From contig NZ_FXTK01000004.1 in assembly GCF_900182695.1 (NCBI RefSeq), positions 248,001 to 312,000 on the forward strand: 64,000 bases of DNA, in the 5' to 3' direction. Both the position numbers and the translations under genes were made by a program. Source of the DNA: Paracoccus laeviglucosivorans. Its GTDB lineage: Bacteria; Pseudomonadota; Alphaproteobacteria; Rhodobacterales; Rhodobacteraceae. The notes beneath the pieces were generated by a model. That model had not been told where the DNA came from. It worked only from the letters and a program-made list of their open reading frames with translations, and did no database searches. This document shows positions 47,823-56,993 of this stretch, in pieces; within the stretch, counting starts at the first letter, position 1; each line of letters starts with the position of its first letter.

Positions 47823-48545
47823 ATGTGTTGGTGCAACCTTGCGGACATTGCTCAGCTTCGCAGTTTCGCAGATGATCCCGTAGCATCGGCGCATGGGATC
47901 AAAGCAGTGCAGCGACTCGAACAGGTATTCGGATGGGCCGACTTCCCCCAGCCATTATTTTACGAATGCGATTTCGCGCTCAGATTCGAGTTAGGCGGCA
48001 CTCATGAAATGGGACCGATGCGCTTCTTGCAGGCAATGGACCGCGCTCGTTTAATCGCGTCTGAGGTGTTCGCCGGTGTTGAAACGCTGACCGTGATCAT
48101 TCCCTTCCGAAGCCGTGGCTCCGGGGAAGAGATTCCTTTCCGATTGCGTAAGACCGCGCAGGCCATTGGCCTGTCCATAGCAAATGGCGCGACGACATAT
48201 ATGCCTCCTCGAGATTCAGGCGAGGCCGCGGATGAGATGGCAGGCTGGTGCCGCTTTCTTTTCTCCTTCGAGATTCGTAACGGCCCGGAGCAGATTTCCT
48301 GCTTGATCTGGGCGGCAGTCGCGAACGGAATGGGAATCAGACCTTCTTTCCCTCATATGGCCGCCAACTACATTGTAGACCTTGCAAGAGGTATTGCCAT
48401 GCGTGTCTATGATGACCGTGGTATGGATTTGGTTGCAATCAGGCCTTCGCTACTGCGTCCCAGTTACGAACGATTCAATGGGTGGTTGCTTGACTATGAT
48501 CGCGAACGGATGGCTGCGATGTTCGCCGCTGATCCGATGCAATAA
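47823..48545 (+). CDS. DUF3885 family protein, likely acquired
   Basis: A protein of up to 240 residues resembling DUF3885: PLFYECDFALRFELGG near residue 44, FLQAMDRARLIASEVF, and VYDDRGMDLVAIRPS with YERFNGWLLDYDRERM near the C-terminus are the family pattern. The function is unknown. The first ATG (47823) lies right on the terminator T tract without a ribosome site; GTG 47907 (VQRLEQVFGWADFP) with GGATC upstream is a plausible true start. Sampled lines 48361-48480 are about 49% G+C against 58% in pckA 47041-47100, which suggests transfer. It stands alone between pckA and rnr. Confidence 0.68.
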   Translation: MCWCNLADIAQLRSFADDPVASAHGIKAVQRLEQVFGWADFPQPLFYECDFALRFELGGTHEMGPMRFLQAMDRARLIASEVFAGVETLTVIIPFRSRGSGEEIPFRLRKTAQAIGLSIANGATTYMPPRDSGEAADEMAGWCRFLFSFEIRNGPEQISCLIWAAVANGMGIRPSFPHMAANYIVDLARGIAMRVYDDRGMDLVAIRPSLLRPSYERFNGWLLDYDRERMAAMFAADPMQ

Positions 48546-48601
48546 CAGTTCAGCAACATCCCGATGAATCACCGGTCCTGCAAACCGGCGCACACGCCCC
48601 A

Positions 48602-50857
48602 TTAAACCCGCTTGCGCCGCCTTTTCGCCGCGCGCTTCACCTCGGCCAGCCGGGCCTGCGTGGCGCGTTTGCGCATCGGGCCCTTGCCGCGTCCGCGCGT
48701 GCCAGCGGATGGCATCGCCCGACCCTCGACCTCCAGCAATTCCAGCATCAGCCCGCCGGTCAACGGCACGGCTTCGGACAGGCGCACGGTGACGCGCTGG
48801 CCGATGCCGATTTCCAGCCCGGTCTCGGAACCCATCAGCACCTGCGCCTCGGGGTCGTAATGGAAATATTCGCGCCCGATTTCGCGGATCGGCAGCAACC
48901 CGTCGGCGCCAGTTTCATCCAGCCGGATGAACGCGCCGAATTTCTGCACGCCCGAGACTCTGCCGCTGAATTCCGCGCCCACCCGGTCAGCCAGATAGGC
49001 CGCCAGATAACGGTCGGTCGTGTCGCGTTCGGCGGCCATGGATCGGCGTTCGGTATCGCTTATCTGTTTCGCGGTTTCGGACAGGTTTTCGATATCCCAG
49101 TCTGACAGCCCGTCATTGCCCCATTTATGCCCAAGGATCAGTGCGCGATGCACGATCAGGTCGGAATAGCGCCGGATGGGTGAGGTGAAATGCGCATAGG
49201 ACCGCAATGCCAGACCGAAATGGCCGTAGTTTTCGGGGTGGTAATAGGCCTGCTGCATCGACCGCAGCGCCGTCATGTTGATCAGTTCGTCGAAATCAGA
49301 ACCCGCGGCCTGTTCCAGCAGCCGGTTCAGGTGACGGGTCTGCAAGACCTGCCCTTTGGCAAGGGTAAAGCCCGACGCCTCGGCCACCTCGCGCAGCGCA
49401 TCCAGTTTCTCGGTGCTTGGTTCTTCATGGACGCGATACAGCAGCGGGCGGCGCAGCTTTTCCAGCTCCTCGGCGGCGGCGACGTTTGCCAGCACCATGA
49501 ATTCCTCGATCAGCTTATGCGCATCGAAGCGTTCGCGGAAATTCACCGATTTCACCCGCCCGTCCGGGGTCAGGATGATCTTGCGTTCCGGCAGGTCCAG
49601 TTCCAGCGGCTGACGACGCGCGCGGGCGGATTTCAGCAGCGCGTATGCGTGCCATAGCGGCCTGATCACAGCGTCGATCAAAGGCGCGGTCTGGTCGTCA
49701 GGGTTGCCATCCGCCGCAGCCTGCGCCTGTTCATAGGAAAGGCTGGCCGGGCTGCGCATCATGCCGCGATGAAAGGTATGGCTGGTCTTGTTGCCGTCCG
49801 CGTCCAGCCGCATCCGCACCGCGATGACCGGGCGGTCTACGCCTTCGTGCAGCGAGCACAAATCGCCCGACAGCACATCGGGCAGCATCGGCACCACGCG
49901 GTCGGGGAAATAGCTGGAATTGCCGCGTTTGCGCGCCTCGCGGTCCAAAGCGGTGTTGGGGCGAACGTAATGCGCCACATCGGCAATGGCGACCCAGATA
50001 TCGGCGCCGCCATCGTCGCGGATTTCGGCGGCCACAGCGTCGTCGTGGTCGCGCGCGTCCGACGGGTCGATGGTGACCAGCGGCAATTGGCGCAGATCCT
50101 CGCGCCCCTTCATGGTTGCGGGCTTGGCGGCATCGGCTTCGGCGATGACCTCATCGGGGAAATCGTCGGGGATGCCGTGCTGGTGAATGGCGATCAGGCT
50201 GACCGCGCGCGGGGCCGAGGGATCGCCCAGCCGTTCCGTCACCCGTGCCAGCGGCAGGCCGATACGACCGCGCGGGCCGACCTGTTCCGCCTCGACCAGC
50301 TCGCCGTTCTGCGCACCGTGGGCGTCGCCCGCGCGGACCTGCCATTCCTTGTCGCTGCCCTTGTCGATGGGCATGATCCGGCCACCTGCATCGGGGTTCG
50401 CACCCGCGCGATAGATACCCACGACGCGATGCGTGACCGTGCCGATGCGGCGGATCAGACGGGCCTGATAGGCGTGATCCTCGCCGCCTGTGGGGATCAG
50501 CCGGGCCAGAATGCGTTCACCGGGGGCCAGCGCCGGATCGGATTTCAGCGCCGCATACAGGATGCGCGGCATCGGACCGTCGCCCTGCCATTCCATGGGA
50601 CGCGCGAAGATATCGCCGTCCTTGTCTGGCGGCAAAAGCTGCACCACGGTCACGGGCGGCAGTTTTTCGGCATCGTGGTAATGCCTGCGGCGGCGTTCCA
50701 GCAGCCCTTCCGCCTCAAGCTCTTTCAAAAGGCGCTTCAGCTCAATCCGCTCTGCCCCCTTGATGCCGAAGGCCTTGGCGATGTCGCGCTTGGCGGTGGC
50801 GTCGGGATGGGCCGAAACCCAGTCGAGAATCTGTTGTCGGGAAGGAAGCTGTGCCAT
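48602..50857 (-). CDS. rnr: Ribonuclease R
   Basis: RNase R is a 3'-5' exonuclease that degrades structured RNA. The N-terminal winged helix begins MAQLPSRQQILDWV, and a cold-shock-type domain follows. The RNB catalytic domain has DPSDARDHDDAVAAE with the metal-binding Asp residues, and HFTSPIRRYSDLIVHRAL. An S1 domain (GRVSGVQKFGAFIRLDETG) and a Lys/Arg-rich tail complete it. The length is 751 residues, normal for RNase R. The start ATG at 50857 is clear. It is divergent from the FMN-binding protein gene. RNase R also matures and degrades tmRNA in other bacteria, and the tmRNA gene lies in this window. Confidence 0.96.
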   Translation of the reverse strand: MAQLPSRQQILDWVSAHPDATAKRDIAKAFGIKGAERIELKRLLKELEAEGLLERRRRHYHDAEKLPPVTVVQLLPPDKDGDIFARPMEWQGDGPMPRILYAALKSDPALAPGERILARLIPTGGEDHAYQARLIRRIGTVTHRVVGIYRAGANPDAGGRIMPIDKGSDKEWQVRAGDAHGAQNGELVEAEQVGPRGRIGLPLARVTERLGDPSAPRAVSLIAIHQHGIPDDFPDEVIAEADAAKPATMKGREDLRQLPLVTIDPSDARDHDDAVAAEIRDDGGADIWVAIADVAHYVRPNTALDREARKRGNSSYFPDRVVPMLPDVLSGDLCSLHEGVDRPVIAVRMRLDADGNKTSHTFHRGMMRSPASLSYEQAQAAADGNPDDQTAPLIDAVIRPLWHAYALLKSARARRQPLELDLPERKIILTPDGRVKSVNFRERFDAHKLIEEFMVLANVAAAEELEKLRRPLLYRVHEEPSTEKLDALREVAEASGFTLAKGQVLQTRHLNRLLEQAAGSDFDELINMTALRSMQQAYYHPENYGHFGLALRSYAHFTSPIRRYSDLIVHRALILGHKWGNDGLSDWDIENLSETAKQISDTERRSMAAERDTTDRYLAAYLADRVGAEFSGRVSGVQKFGAFIRLDETGADGLLPIREIGREYFHYDPEAQVLMGSETGLEIGIGQRVTVRLSEAVPLTGGLMLELLEVEGRAMPSAGTRGRGKGPMRKRATQARLAEVKRAAKRRRKRV

Positions 50858-50995
50858 GGGGCCACGCTATCACGCCGCATTGCCGCGCGGCAGATGCAAA
50901 AATGCGGGAGATGCTAAACGGAAAATTCACCGAATCGTCGTATATGTTGCACGTTACCTCGTCACAGGAGATCCCGCCCCAGGCAGGAGGAAAGA

Positions 50996-52633
50996 TTGCC
51001 CCGGCTGCATAACCTGACCCGCTTTACCGTGCTGGGGCTTTGCGTCCTGTCATCCTTGTTCTTTGCCATCGTGCTGGCCGCAGGCTGGCGTTTCAGTGGG
51101 CTGTTTCTGCTGCTGTCGTTGGCGCTGGTCGCCTTGGGTATCCGCGATCTTTTTCAGCGCAACCACTCGATCCTGCGCAATTACCCCATCATCGGGCACA
51201 TGCGTTTCATGTTCGAAGACATCCGCCCCGAGATGCGGCAATATCTGATCGAAAGCGACACGGACGAGCTGCCCTTTTCCCGCGAGACGCGCAGTCTGGT
51301 CTATCAGCGCGCTAAGGGGCAGGAAGATAAGCGCCCCTTCGGCACGACGGAAAAGGTGTATGAGGCGGGCTATGCTTGGGTGACGCATTCGGTCGCGCCC
51401 AAGACGATCACCGATACGGATTTCCGCTTGCTGATCGGCGGGCCGGATTGTCGCCAGCCCTATTCGGCATCGCTTTACAACATCTCGGCCATGAGCTTCG
51501 GGGCGCTGTCGGCGAATGCCATTCAGGCGCTGAACCGTGGGGCCAGCCTTGGCGGGTTTGCGCATGATACCGGCGAAGGCGGGATCAGCAGGCATCACCG
51601 TCAGCATGGCGGCGATCTGATCTATCAGGTCGCCTCGGGCTATTTCGGCTGCCGCGACGACCATGGACGCTTCGACCCGGAAAAATTCCGTGCACAGGCT
51701 GCCGATCCGCAGATCAAGATGATCGAGCTGAAGCTGAGCCAAGGGGCCAAACCCGGTCATGGCGGCATGTTGCCCGCCGCCAAGATCAGCCCCGAGATTG
51801 CCGAGGCGCGCGGCGTGCCCATGGGCGTCGATTGCATCTCTCCGCCGTCGCATAGCGCGTTCTCGACCCCGATCGAGATGATGGAGTTCATCAGGCAGCT
51901 GCGCGAATTGTCGGACGGCAAGCCCGTGGGCTTCAAGCTGTGTATCGGGCATCGTCGCGAATTCATGTGCATCGTCAAGGCGATGCTGCAAACCGGGATC
52001 ACCCCCGATTTCATCGTCGTGGACGGTAAAGAAGGCGGCACCGGCTCGGCCCCGATGGAATTTGCAAGCCGCGTGGGGATGCCCATGCGCGAGGGGCTGC
52101 ATTTCGTCCACAACACCCTGCGCGGCGCGGGTCTGCGCGACCGCATCAAGATCTGTGCGGCGGGCAAGATCGTGACCGCTTTCGACATCGCCCGCGCGTT
52201 GGCGCTGGGGGCTGACTGGTGCAATTCGGCGCGCGGCTTCATGTTCGCCATCGGCTGTATCCAGTCCCAGTCCTGCCACACCAACGCCTGCCCCGTCGGC
52301 ATCGCGACGCAGGACAAGCTGCGTCAGCGCGCGCTGGATGTGGGCGACAAGGCCGAACGGGTGGCGCGTTTCCACCGCAACACGCTGCATGCGCTGGCCG
52401 AGATCGCAGGGGCAGCGGGCCTGAACTCTCCGGCAGAGTTTCTGCCCTATCACTTCATGTTCCGCCACAATGACGGGACTTTTCAGGATGGCAACGAAGC
52501 CTATCCCTATATGCCCGAGGGGTTCCTGTTCAGCGACCAACCATCGGAAGAACTGGATGTGTGGCGCCGCAGATGGGGCCGCGCCATGGCCGACACCTTC
52601 TCGCCCAAGGAAATCCCCAGCGGACGGTTCTAG
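50996..52633 (+). CDS. Membrane-anchored FMN-binding glutamate synthase-like protein
   Basis: A 545-residue protein with two N-terminal membrane helices (about residues 8-45), followed by a glutamate-synthase central domain: ISAMSFGALSANAIQALNRGA, KLSQGAKPGHGGMLPAAK, VDGKEGGTGSAPMEF and a cysteine cluster CIQSQSCHTNACPVG that would hold a 3Fe-4S centre. No amidotransferase or GltD-like domain is present, so it cannot by itself be a standard glutamate synthase; the redox partner and substrate are unknown. TTG 50996 is fixed by AGGAGG six bases upstream. It is divergent from rnr. Confidence 0.88.
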   Translation: MPRLHNLTRFTVLGLCVLSSLFFAIVLAAGWRFSGLFLLLSLALVALGIRDLFQRNHSILRNYPIIGHMRFMFEDIRPEMRQYLIESDTDELPFSRETRSLVYQRAKGQEDKRPFGTTEKVYEAGYAWVTHSVAPKTITDTDFRLLIGGPDCRQPYSASLYNISAMSFGALSANAIQALNRGASLGGFAHDTGEGGISRHHRQHGGDLIYQVASGYFGCRDDHGRFDPEKFRAQAADPQIKMIELKLSQGAKPGHGGMLPAAKISPEIAEARGVPMGVDCISPPSHSAFSTPIEMMEFIRQLRELSDGKPVGFKLCIGHRREFMCIVKAMLQTGITPDFIVVDGKEGGTGSAPMEFASRVGMPMREGLHFVHNTLRGAGLRDRIKICAAGKIVTAFDIARALALGADWCNSARGFMFAIGCIQSQSCHTNACPVGIATQDKLRQRALDVGDKAERVARFHRNTLHALAEIAGAAGLNSPAEFLPYHFMFRHNDGTFQDGNEAYPYMPEGFLFSDQPSEELDVWRRRWGRAMADTFSPKEIPSGRF

Positions 52634-53072
52634 GATTGCACAGCAAAGCGGACGACAGGAACGCCAACAGCCTTTGCCCGCTTTGCTGCACGAGAACGGA
52701 AGAAACCGAATGGCTGCGGGGTGCGACCTGTGCTTACGGCTGCCGCCACCGGAACCAAGCTGGCAGTAACGTTCAGAAGCAGCCAAGGATCGCATAAGCG
52801 GCAAGCGCGCTGGTCCTGAAAATTCCTGCCGAAATGCCGTCAGGTCAGCTGAATTCCTTGCCTCGGGTTATGCCCAAATACACGCTTTAAACCTGCGCTT
52901 TGCACAAGCCGCGGCAGCGGCGTTCGAACCGAAGCAAAGACTGCGGCGTCCACGAAGCGGGCGCGGGTCAAAACCGGGGCGCATCGTATCGCACCGGCAA
53001 TCTGCGTTCGATCGGGATCGCATGTCATCCCGCCATACACGCCTCGATCCCGACGCCCGGTCGCAATATCCG
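52634..53072. other. Non-coding stretch with long inverted repeat
   Basis: No convincing gene lies in these 439 bases. A perfect 10-bp inverted repeat AGCAAAGCGG / CCGCTTTGCT (52642-52651 and 52678-52687, 26-base loop) starts nine bases after the FMN-protein gene; there is no T tract. Open frames on both strands overlap the fds end and have codon use unlike neighbours. It may be a decayed gene or insertion-element remnant. Confidence 0.45.
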
Positions 53073-53312
53073 TCAGGTCGGGGCGTCGCAGCCCTGCTGC
53101 ACCAGCCGCACAAAGGCTGCGGCATCGCGCACGATCGGATCGGCCTCGGCCCCCGAATTGATCAGCGCCACGAAATCCTGCCGCATCCGGGGTGCCCAGT
53201 TGTGGTTGATATGGTCGGCCACCGCCTCGGGGGCGGGGCGGTCGGGCTGGCTGCGAAAGAAATCGGCCATCTGCGTGGCCATGCGGATCAGCTTGTCGTT
53301 CGGATTGCTCAT
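53073..53312 (-). CDS. fdsD: NAD-dependent formate dehydrogenase delta subunit
   Basis: FdsD is a 79-residue accessory subunit needed for assembly or stability of the soluble NAD-dependent formate dehydrogenase. It carries KLIRMATQMADFFRSQPD and HINHNWAPRMRQDFVALI, the conserved helices of the family. The ATG at 53312 overlaps the fdhD stop (ATGA). It is the last gene of the fds operon, matching the order fdsGBACD in Rhodobacter capsulatus. Confidence 0.93.
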   Translation of the reverse strand: MSNPNDKLIRMATQMADFFRSQPDRPAPEAVADHINHNWAPRMRQDFVALINSGAEADPIVRDAAAFVRLVQQGCDAPT

Positions 53313-54112
53313 TCAGGCGTCCTGATGCGTCTTGGATGGGTATGAAGATCGAAGCGGTCGCCGCGTGCGCGCGCAATGACGGTGATGCCCGCGCGCGCGG
53401 CCCAGTCCAGCGCCAAGCCGGTCGGCGCGCTGGCGCCGATCAGGACCGGCGCACCGATCCGCGCCGCTTTCTGCACCAGATCGACCGACAGACGCGATGA
53501 CATGACGATGGCACCCTGCCCCGCGTCGATGCCGCGATCCGCAAGCGCACCTGCCAGCTTGTCCAGCGCATTGTGGCGGCCCACATCCTCGCGCACCACA
53601 GCGGTATGGCCGTTCCAGAACGCCGCGCCGTGGATCGCCGGAGTATCACGGCGCAGAACTTGACCAGCGGCCAAGGCCTGCATCGCGCGGCTCACGTCTT
53701 CAGGCGGCATGGCCCAGTCTGAGGTGACGGGAACGATGGCGGGCAATGCCTGCGCGATACTGTCCACGCCGCACAGCCCGCAACCCACAGGCCCGACCAT
53801 GCTGCGCCGCCGTTCGGCCAGACCCGCCGCCAGACCGGGGCGCAACCACAACCGCGCCTCGTGCGCCGGGAAACCGTCCGCGGCCACCTCGGCCTGCTCG
53901 AATTCCAGCACATCGGCGGGGTTGGCGATCAGCCCCTCGGTCAGGGCAAAACCCAGAGCGAAGTCGCGCAGATCATGCGGGGTCGCCATCAGCACGGCCT
54001 GAGACATGCCGTCGATGACGATAGCGACCGGACATTCCTCTGGCTCGGGGGGCAGCGCGGCATCGTGCCACGCGCCGTCCCAGCGCAGCGCGCCGTCATG
54101 GCCGTCCCGCAT
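53309..54112 (-). CDS. fdhD: Formate dehydrogenase sulfurtransferase FdhD (FdsC)
   Basis: FdhD/FdsC binds bis-MGD cofactor and, in E. coli, passes sulfur from IscS to make the sulfido ligand of the Mo centre before insertion. The CxxC motif GCGLCG (Cys111, Cys114) in the flexible loop and VVREDVGRHNALDKL are diagnostic, as is SSRLSVDLVQKAARIGAPVL. The length is 267 residues. It starts one base after the fdsA stop and overlaps fdsD. In the fds operon this gene is called fdsC in Rhodobacter. Confidence 0.94.
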   Translation of the reverse strand: MRDGHDGALRWDGAWHDAALPPEPEECPVAIVIDGMSQAVLMATPHDLRDFALGFALTEGLIANPADVLEFEQAEVAADGFPAHEARLWLRPGLAAGLAERRRSMVGPVGCGLCGVDSIAQALPAIVPVTSDWAMPPEDVSRAMQALAAGQVLRRDTPAIHGAAFWNGHTAVVREDVGRHNALDKLAGALADRGIDAGQGAIVMSSRLSVDLVQKAARIGAPVLIGASAPTGLALDWAARAGITVIARARGDRFDLHTHPRRIRTPE

Positions 54113-54113
54113 C

Positions 54114-56993
54114 TTATTCGGCTGCGGTGGGCAGGATGCGGCGCGACTGGTCCGAATGGCTCTGATACTCCTCTTGCCATTCCGACGGGCCGTTCGAGGG
54201 GCTGACCTGCACGGCCGTCACCTTGAATTCGGGGCAGTTGGTGGCCCAGTCGGAATTATCCGTCGTCACCACATTGGCCTGAGTCGTCGGGTGATGGAAG
54301 GTCGTATAGACCACCCCCGGCGCGACGCGATCGGTGATCAGCGCCCGCAGGCTGGTATCGCCGGAACGCGATGCCACGCGCACCCAATCCCCATCCCGCA
54401 CGCCACGGTTCTCCGCGTCCGAGGGGTGAATTTCCAGAATATCCTCGGGGTGCCACGCCGTGTTGTCGGTGCGCCGGGTCTGCGCGCCCACGTTATATTG
54501 CGACAGGATACGCCCCGTCGTCAGCAGCAGCGGGAAGCGTGCGCCGGTGCGTTCCTCGGTCGCGACGTATTCGGTATGGATGAACTTGCCCTTGCCGCGC
54601 ACGAAGCCATCGATATGCATCAGGGGCGTGCCCAGCGGCGCGGCCTCATTACACGGCCACTGGACCGAGCCTTCGCGTTCCAGCAGGTCATAGGTCACAT
54701 TGGCAAAGCTGGGCGTGGTCAGGGCAATCTCGGCCATGATCTCGCGCGGATGTTCATAGGTCCAGTTCGCGCCCAAACGGTTCGCCAGCAGCTGCGTGAC
54801 TTCCCAATCCTCATAGCCGTTCTTCGGCGTCATGGCGCGGTTCACCAGATTGATGCGGCGTTCCGCATTGGTGAACGTCCCGTCTTTCTCAAGGAAGGAC
54901 GACCCCGGCAGGAAGACATGCGCGTAGTTCGAGGTCTCGTTCAGGAACAGGTCATGGACGATGACGATGTCCATTGCCGACAGCGCGCCGGTGACGTGGC
55001 GGGTGTCGGGGTCGGATTGGACAATGTCCTCGCCTTGGCAGTAAAGCCCGCGGAAACGACCGGCCAGCGCCTCGTCGAACATATTGGGGATGCGCAGGCC
55101 GGGTTCGGGCGACAGCTCGACCCCCCAGACGCGCTGGTAAAGTTCGCGCGTGGCATCGTCGCTGACATGGCGATAGCCCGGATATTCATGCGGGAAGCTG
55201 CCCATATCGCAGGAACCCTGCACGTTGTTCTGACCGCGCAGCGGGTTCACACCCGTGCCCGGCACGCCGATATTGCCGCACATCATGGCAAGGTTGGCGA
55301 TCGCCATGACGGTCGTGGACCCTTGCGAATGTTCGGTCACGCCCAGCCCGTAATAGATGCTGCCACGGGGGGCGCTCGCATAGGCGCGGGCGGCCTTGCG
55401 GATCAGGTCTGCCGGAACCTTGGACAGCTTCTCGACTTCCTCGGGCGAATGCTTGGGATCCAAAGCGAAATCGGCATAGGCGAGGAATTCATCCCAATCG
55501 CATTTCTCGCGGATGAACGCCTCGTCATACAGCTTCTCGGCCACGATCACATGCGCCAGCGAGGTCACCACGGCGACGTTCGTTCCCGGACGCAGCGGCA
55601 GGTGCATGCTGTCGCCCATATGCGGCGTGGACAGCAGGTCGATCTCGCGCGGGTCGATGACGATCAGCCCCGCCCCCTGCCGCAACCGCTTGCGCAGGCG
55701 GCTTCCGAAGACCGGATGCCCGTCCGTCGGGTTCGCGCCGATGACCAGCGCCAGATCGGTGTCCTCGACCGAGTCGAAGTCATGCGTGCCTGCCGAGGTG
55801 CCGAACGCGGTCTTCAGACCATAGCCGGTCGGCGAATGGCAGACGCGGGCGCAGGTGTCGGTGTTGTTGTTGCCAAAGACCGCGCGGGCCAGCTTCTGCA
55901 CCAGATAGGTTTCTTCATTGGTGCAGCGCGACGAGGTAATCACCCCGATGGAATCGCGCCCATGATCGGCCTGCGACTTGCGAAGCCGGTCGGCGGCAAA
56001 GCCCAACGCCTCGTCCCACGACACCACCCGCCACGGATCGGTGATCTTTTCGCGGATCATCGGCTCCAGCTTGCGGTCTTGGTGCGTAGCATAGCCCCAG
56101 GCAAAGCGGCCCTTGACGCAGCTATGGCCACGGTTCGCCTTGCCATCCATCGACGGCACCATGCGGACCACTTCCTCGCCACGCATATGCACGTCAAATG
56201 AACAGCCGACGCCGCAATAGGCGCAGGTGGTTTTCACGATATGCTCGGGCGTGCCGATTTCGATCACTTTGTTTTCGATCAGCGTCGCGGTCGGGCAGAC
56301 CTGCACGCAGGCGCCGCAGGACACGCAATCCGAGGACAGGAAGCTGTCGCTTTCCATCCCCGCCGAGACGCGGCTGTCAAAGCCCCGGCCCTCGATGGTC
56401 AGCGCGAAAGTGCCCTGCACTTCCTCGCAGGCGCGGACGCAGCGCGAACAGACGATGCATTTCGCGGGATCGAAGGTGAAATAAGGGTTCGACTGATCCT
56501 TGGGCCGGTATTCCGGGTTCGGCCCTTCGGCGGAACGCTTGGCGAAATGGTTCTGGCCGGGCTCATAGCGGACCTCGCGCAGGCCCACGGCCCCCGCCAT
56601 GTCCTGCAATTCGCAATCACCATTGGCGGCGCAGGTCAGGCAGTCCAGCGGGTGGTCGGAGATATAAAGCTCCATCACGCCCTTGCGGATCTGCGCGACC
56701 TCATCGGTCTGGGTTCGCACGACCATGCCTTCGCCCACGGGCGTCGTGCAGGACGCGGGCGTGCCGCGCATCCCGTCGATCTGCACCACGCACAGGCGGC
56801 AGGATCCAAAGGCCGAAACGTGATCGGTGGCGCACAGCTTCGGGACCGAGATCCCGGCCACAGCCGCCGCCCGCATGACGCTGGTGCCCGACGGCACGCT
56901 GACCGGAATACCGTCCACGGTCAGATTGACAATCACATCGGATTTGACCGCCGGGGTGCCCATGTCGCGGCTGGGAATGATGAAGTCCTTCAT
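54114..56993 (-). CDS. fdsA: NAD-dependent formate dehydrogenase alpha subunit (Mo, FeS)
   Basis: FdsA oxidises formate to CO2 at a Mo bis-MGD centre and passes electrons through FeS clusters. N-terminal [2Fe-2S] ligands are Cys54, Cys65, Cys68, Cys82; a NuoG-type His114, Cys118, Cys121, Cys127 set follows; two [4Fe-4S] sets are Cys179/182/185/189 and Cys223/226/229/233; the proximal [4Fe-4S] set is Cys257/260/264/292. The Mo ligand is a Cys, Cys385 in CARVCHSPTGYG, and not Sec. All five cluster sets look complete. The length is 959 residues from ATG 56993, which overlaps the fdsB stop. Confidence 0.97.
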   Translation of the reverse strand: MKDFIIPSRDMGTPAVKSDVIVNLTVDGIPVSVPSGTSVMRAAAVAGISVPKLCATDHVSAFGSCRLCVVQIDGMRGTPASCTTPVGEGMVVRTQTDEVAQIRKGVMELYISDHPLDCLTCAANGDCELQDMAGAVGLREVRYEPGQNHFAKRSAEGPNPEYRPKDQSNPYFTFDPAKCIVCSRCVRACEEVQGTFALTIEGRGFDSRVSAGMESDSFLSSDCVSCGACVQVCPTATLIENKVIEIGTPEHIVKTTCAYCGVGCSFDVHMRGEEVVRMVPSMDGKANRGHSCVKGRFAWGYATHQDRKLEPMIREKITDPWRVVSWDEALGFAADRLRKSQADHGRDSIGVITSSRCTNEETYLVQKLARAVFGNNNTDTCARVCHSPTGYGLKTAFGTSAGTHDFDSVEDTDLALVIGANPTDGHPVFGSRLRKRLRQGAGLIVIDPREIDLLSTPHMGDSMHLPLRPGTNVAVVTSLAHVIVAEKLYDEAFIREKCDWDEFLAYADFALDPKHSPEEVEKLSKVPADLIRKAARAYASAPRGSIYYGLGVTEHSQGSTTVMAIANLAMMCGNIGVPGTGVNPLRGQNNVQGSCDMGSFPHEYPGYRHVSDDATRELYQRVWGVELSPEPGLRIPNMFDEALAGRFRGLYCQGEDIVQSDPDTRHVTGALSAMDIVIVHDLFLNETSNYAHVFLPGSSFLEKDGTFTNAERRINLVNRAMTPKNGYEDWEVTQLLANRLGANWTYEHPREIMAEIALTTPSFANVTYDLLEREGSVQWPCNEAAPLGTPLMHIDGFVRGKGKFIHTEYVATEERTGARFPLLLTTGRILSQYNVGAQTRRTDNTAWHPEDILEIHPSDAENRGVRDGDWVRVASRSGDTSLRALITDRVAPGVVYTTFHHPTTQANVVTTDNSDWATNCPEFKVTAVQVSPSNGPSEWQEEYQSHSDQSRRILPTAAE

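Noticed and set aside
51050..52804. Minus-strand frame of 584 codons opposite the FMN-binding protein
   Set aside because: The plus-strand gene has cofactor motifs and a strong ribosome binding site; this one has none.
52840..53376. Minus-strand frame across the fds gap (178 codons)
   Set aside because: It overlaps fdsD in another frame, has no recognisable domain and an out-of-frame composition.
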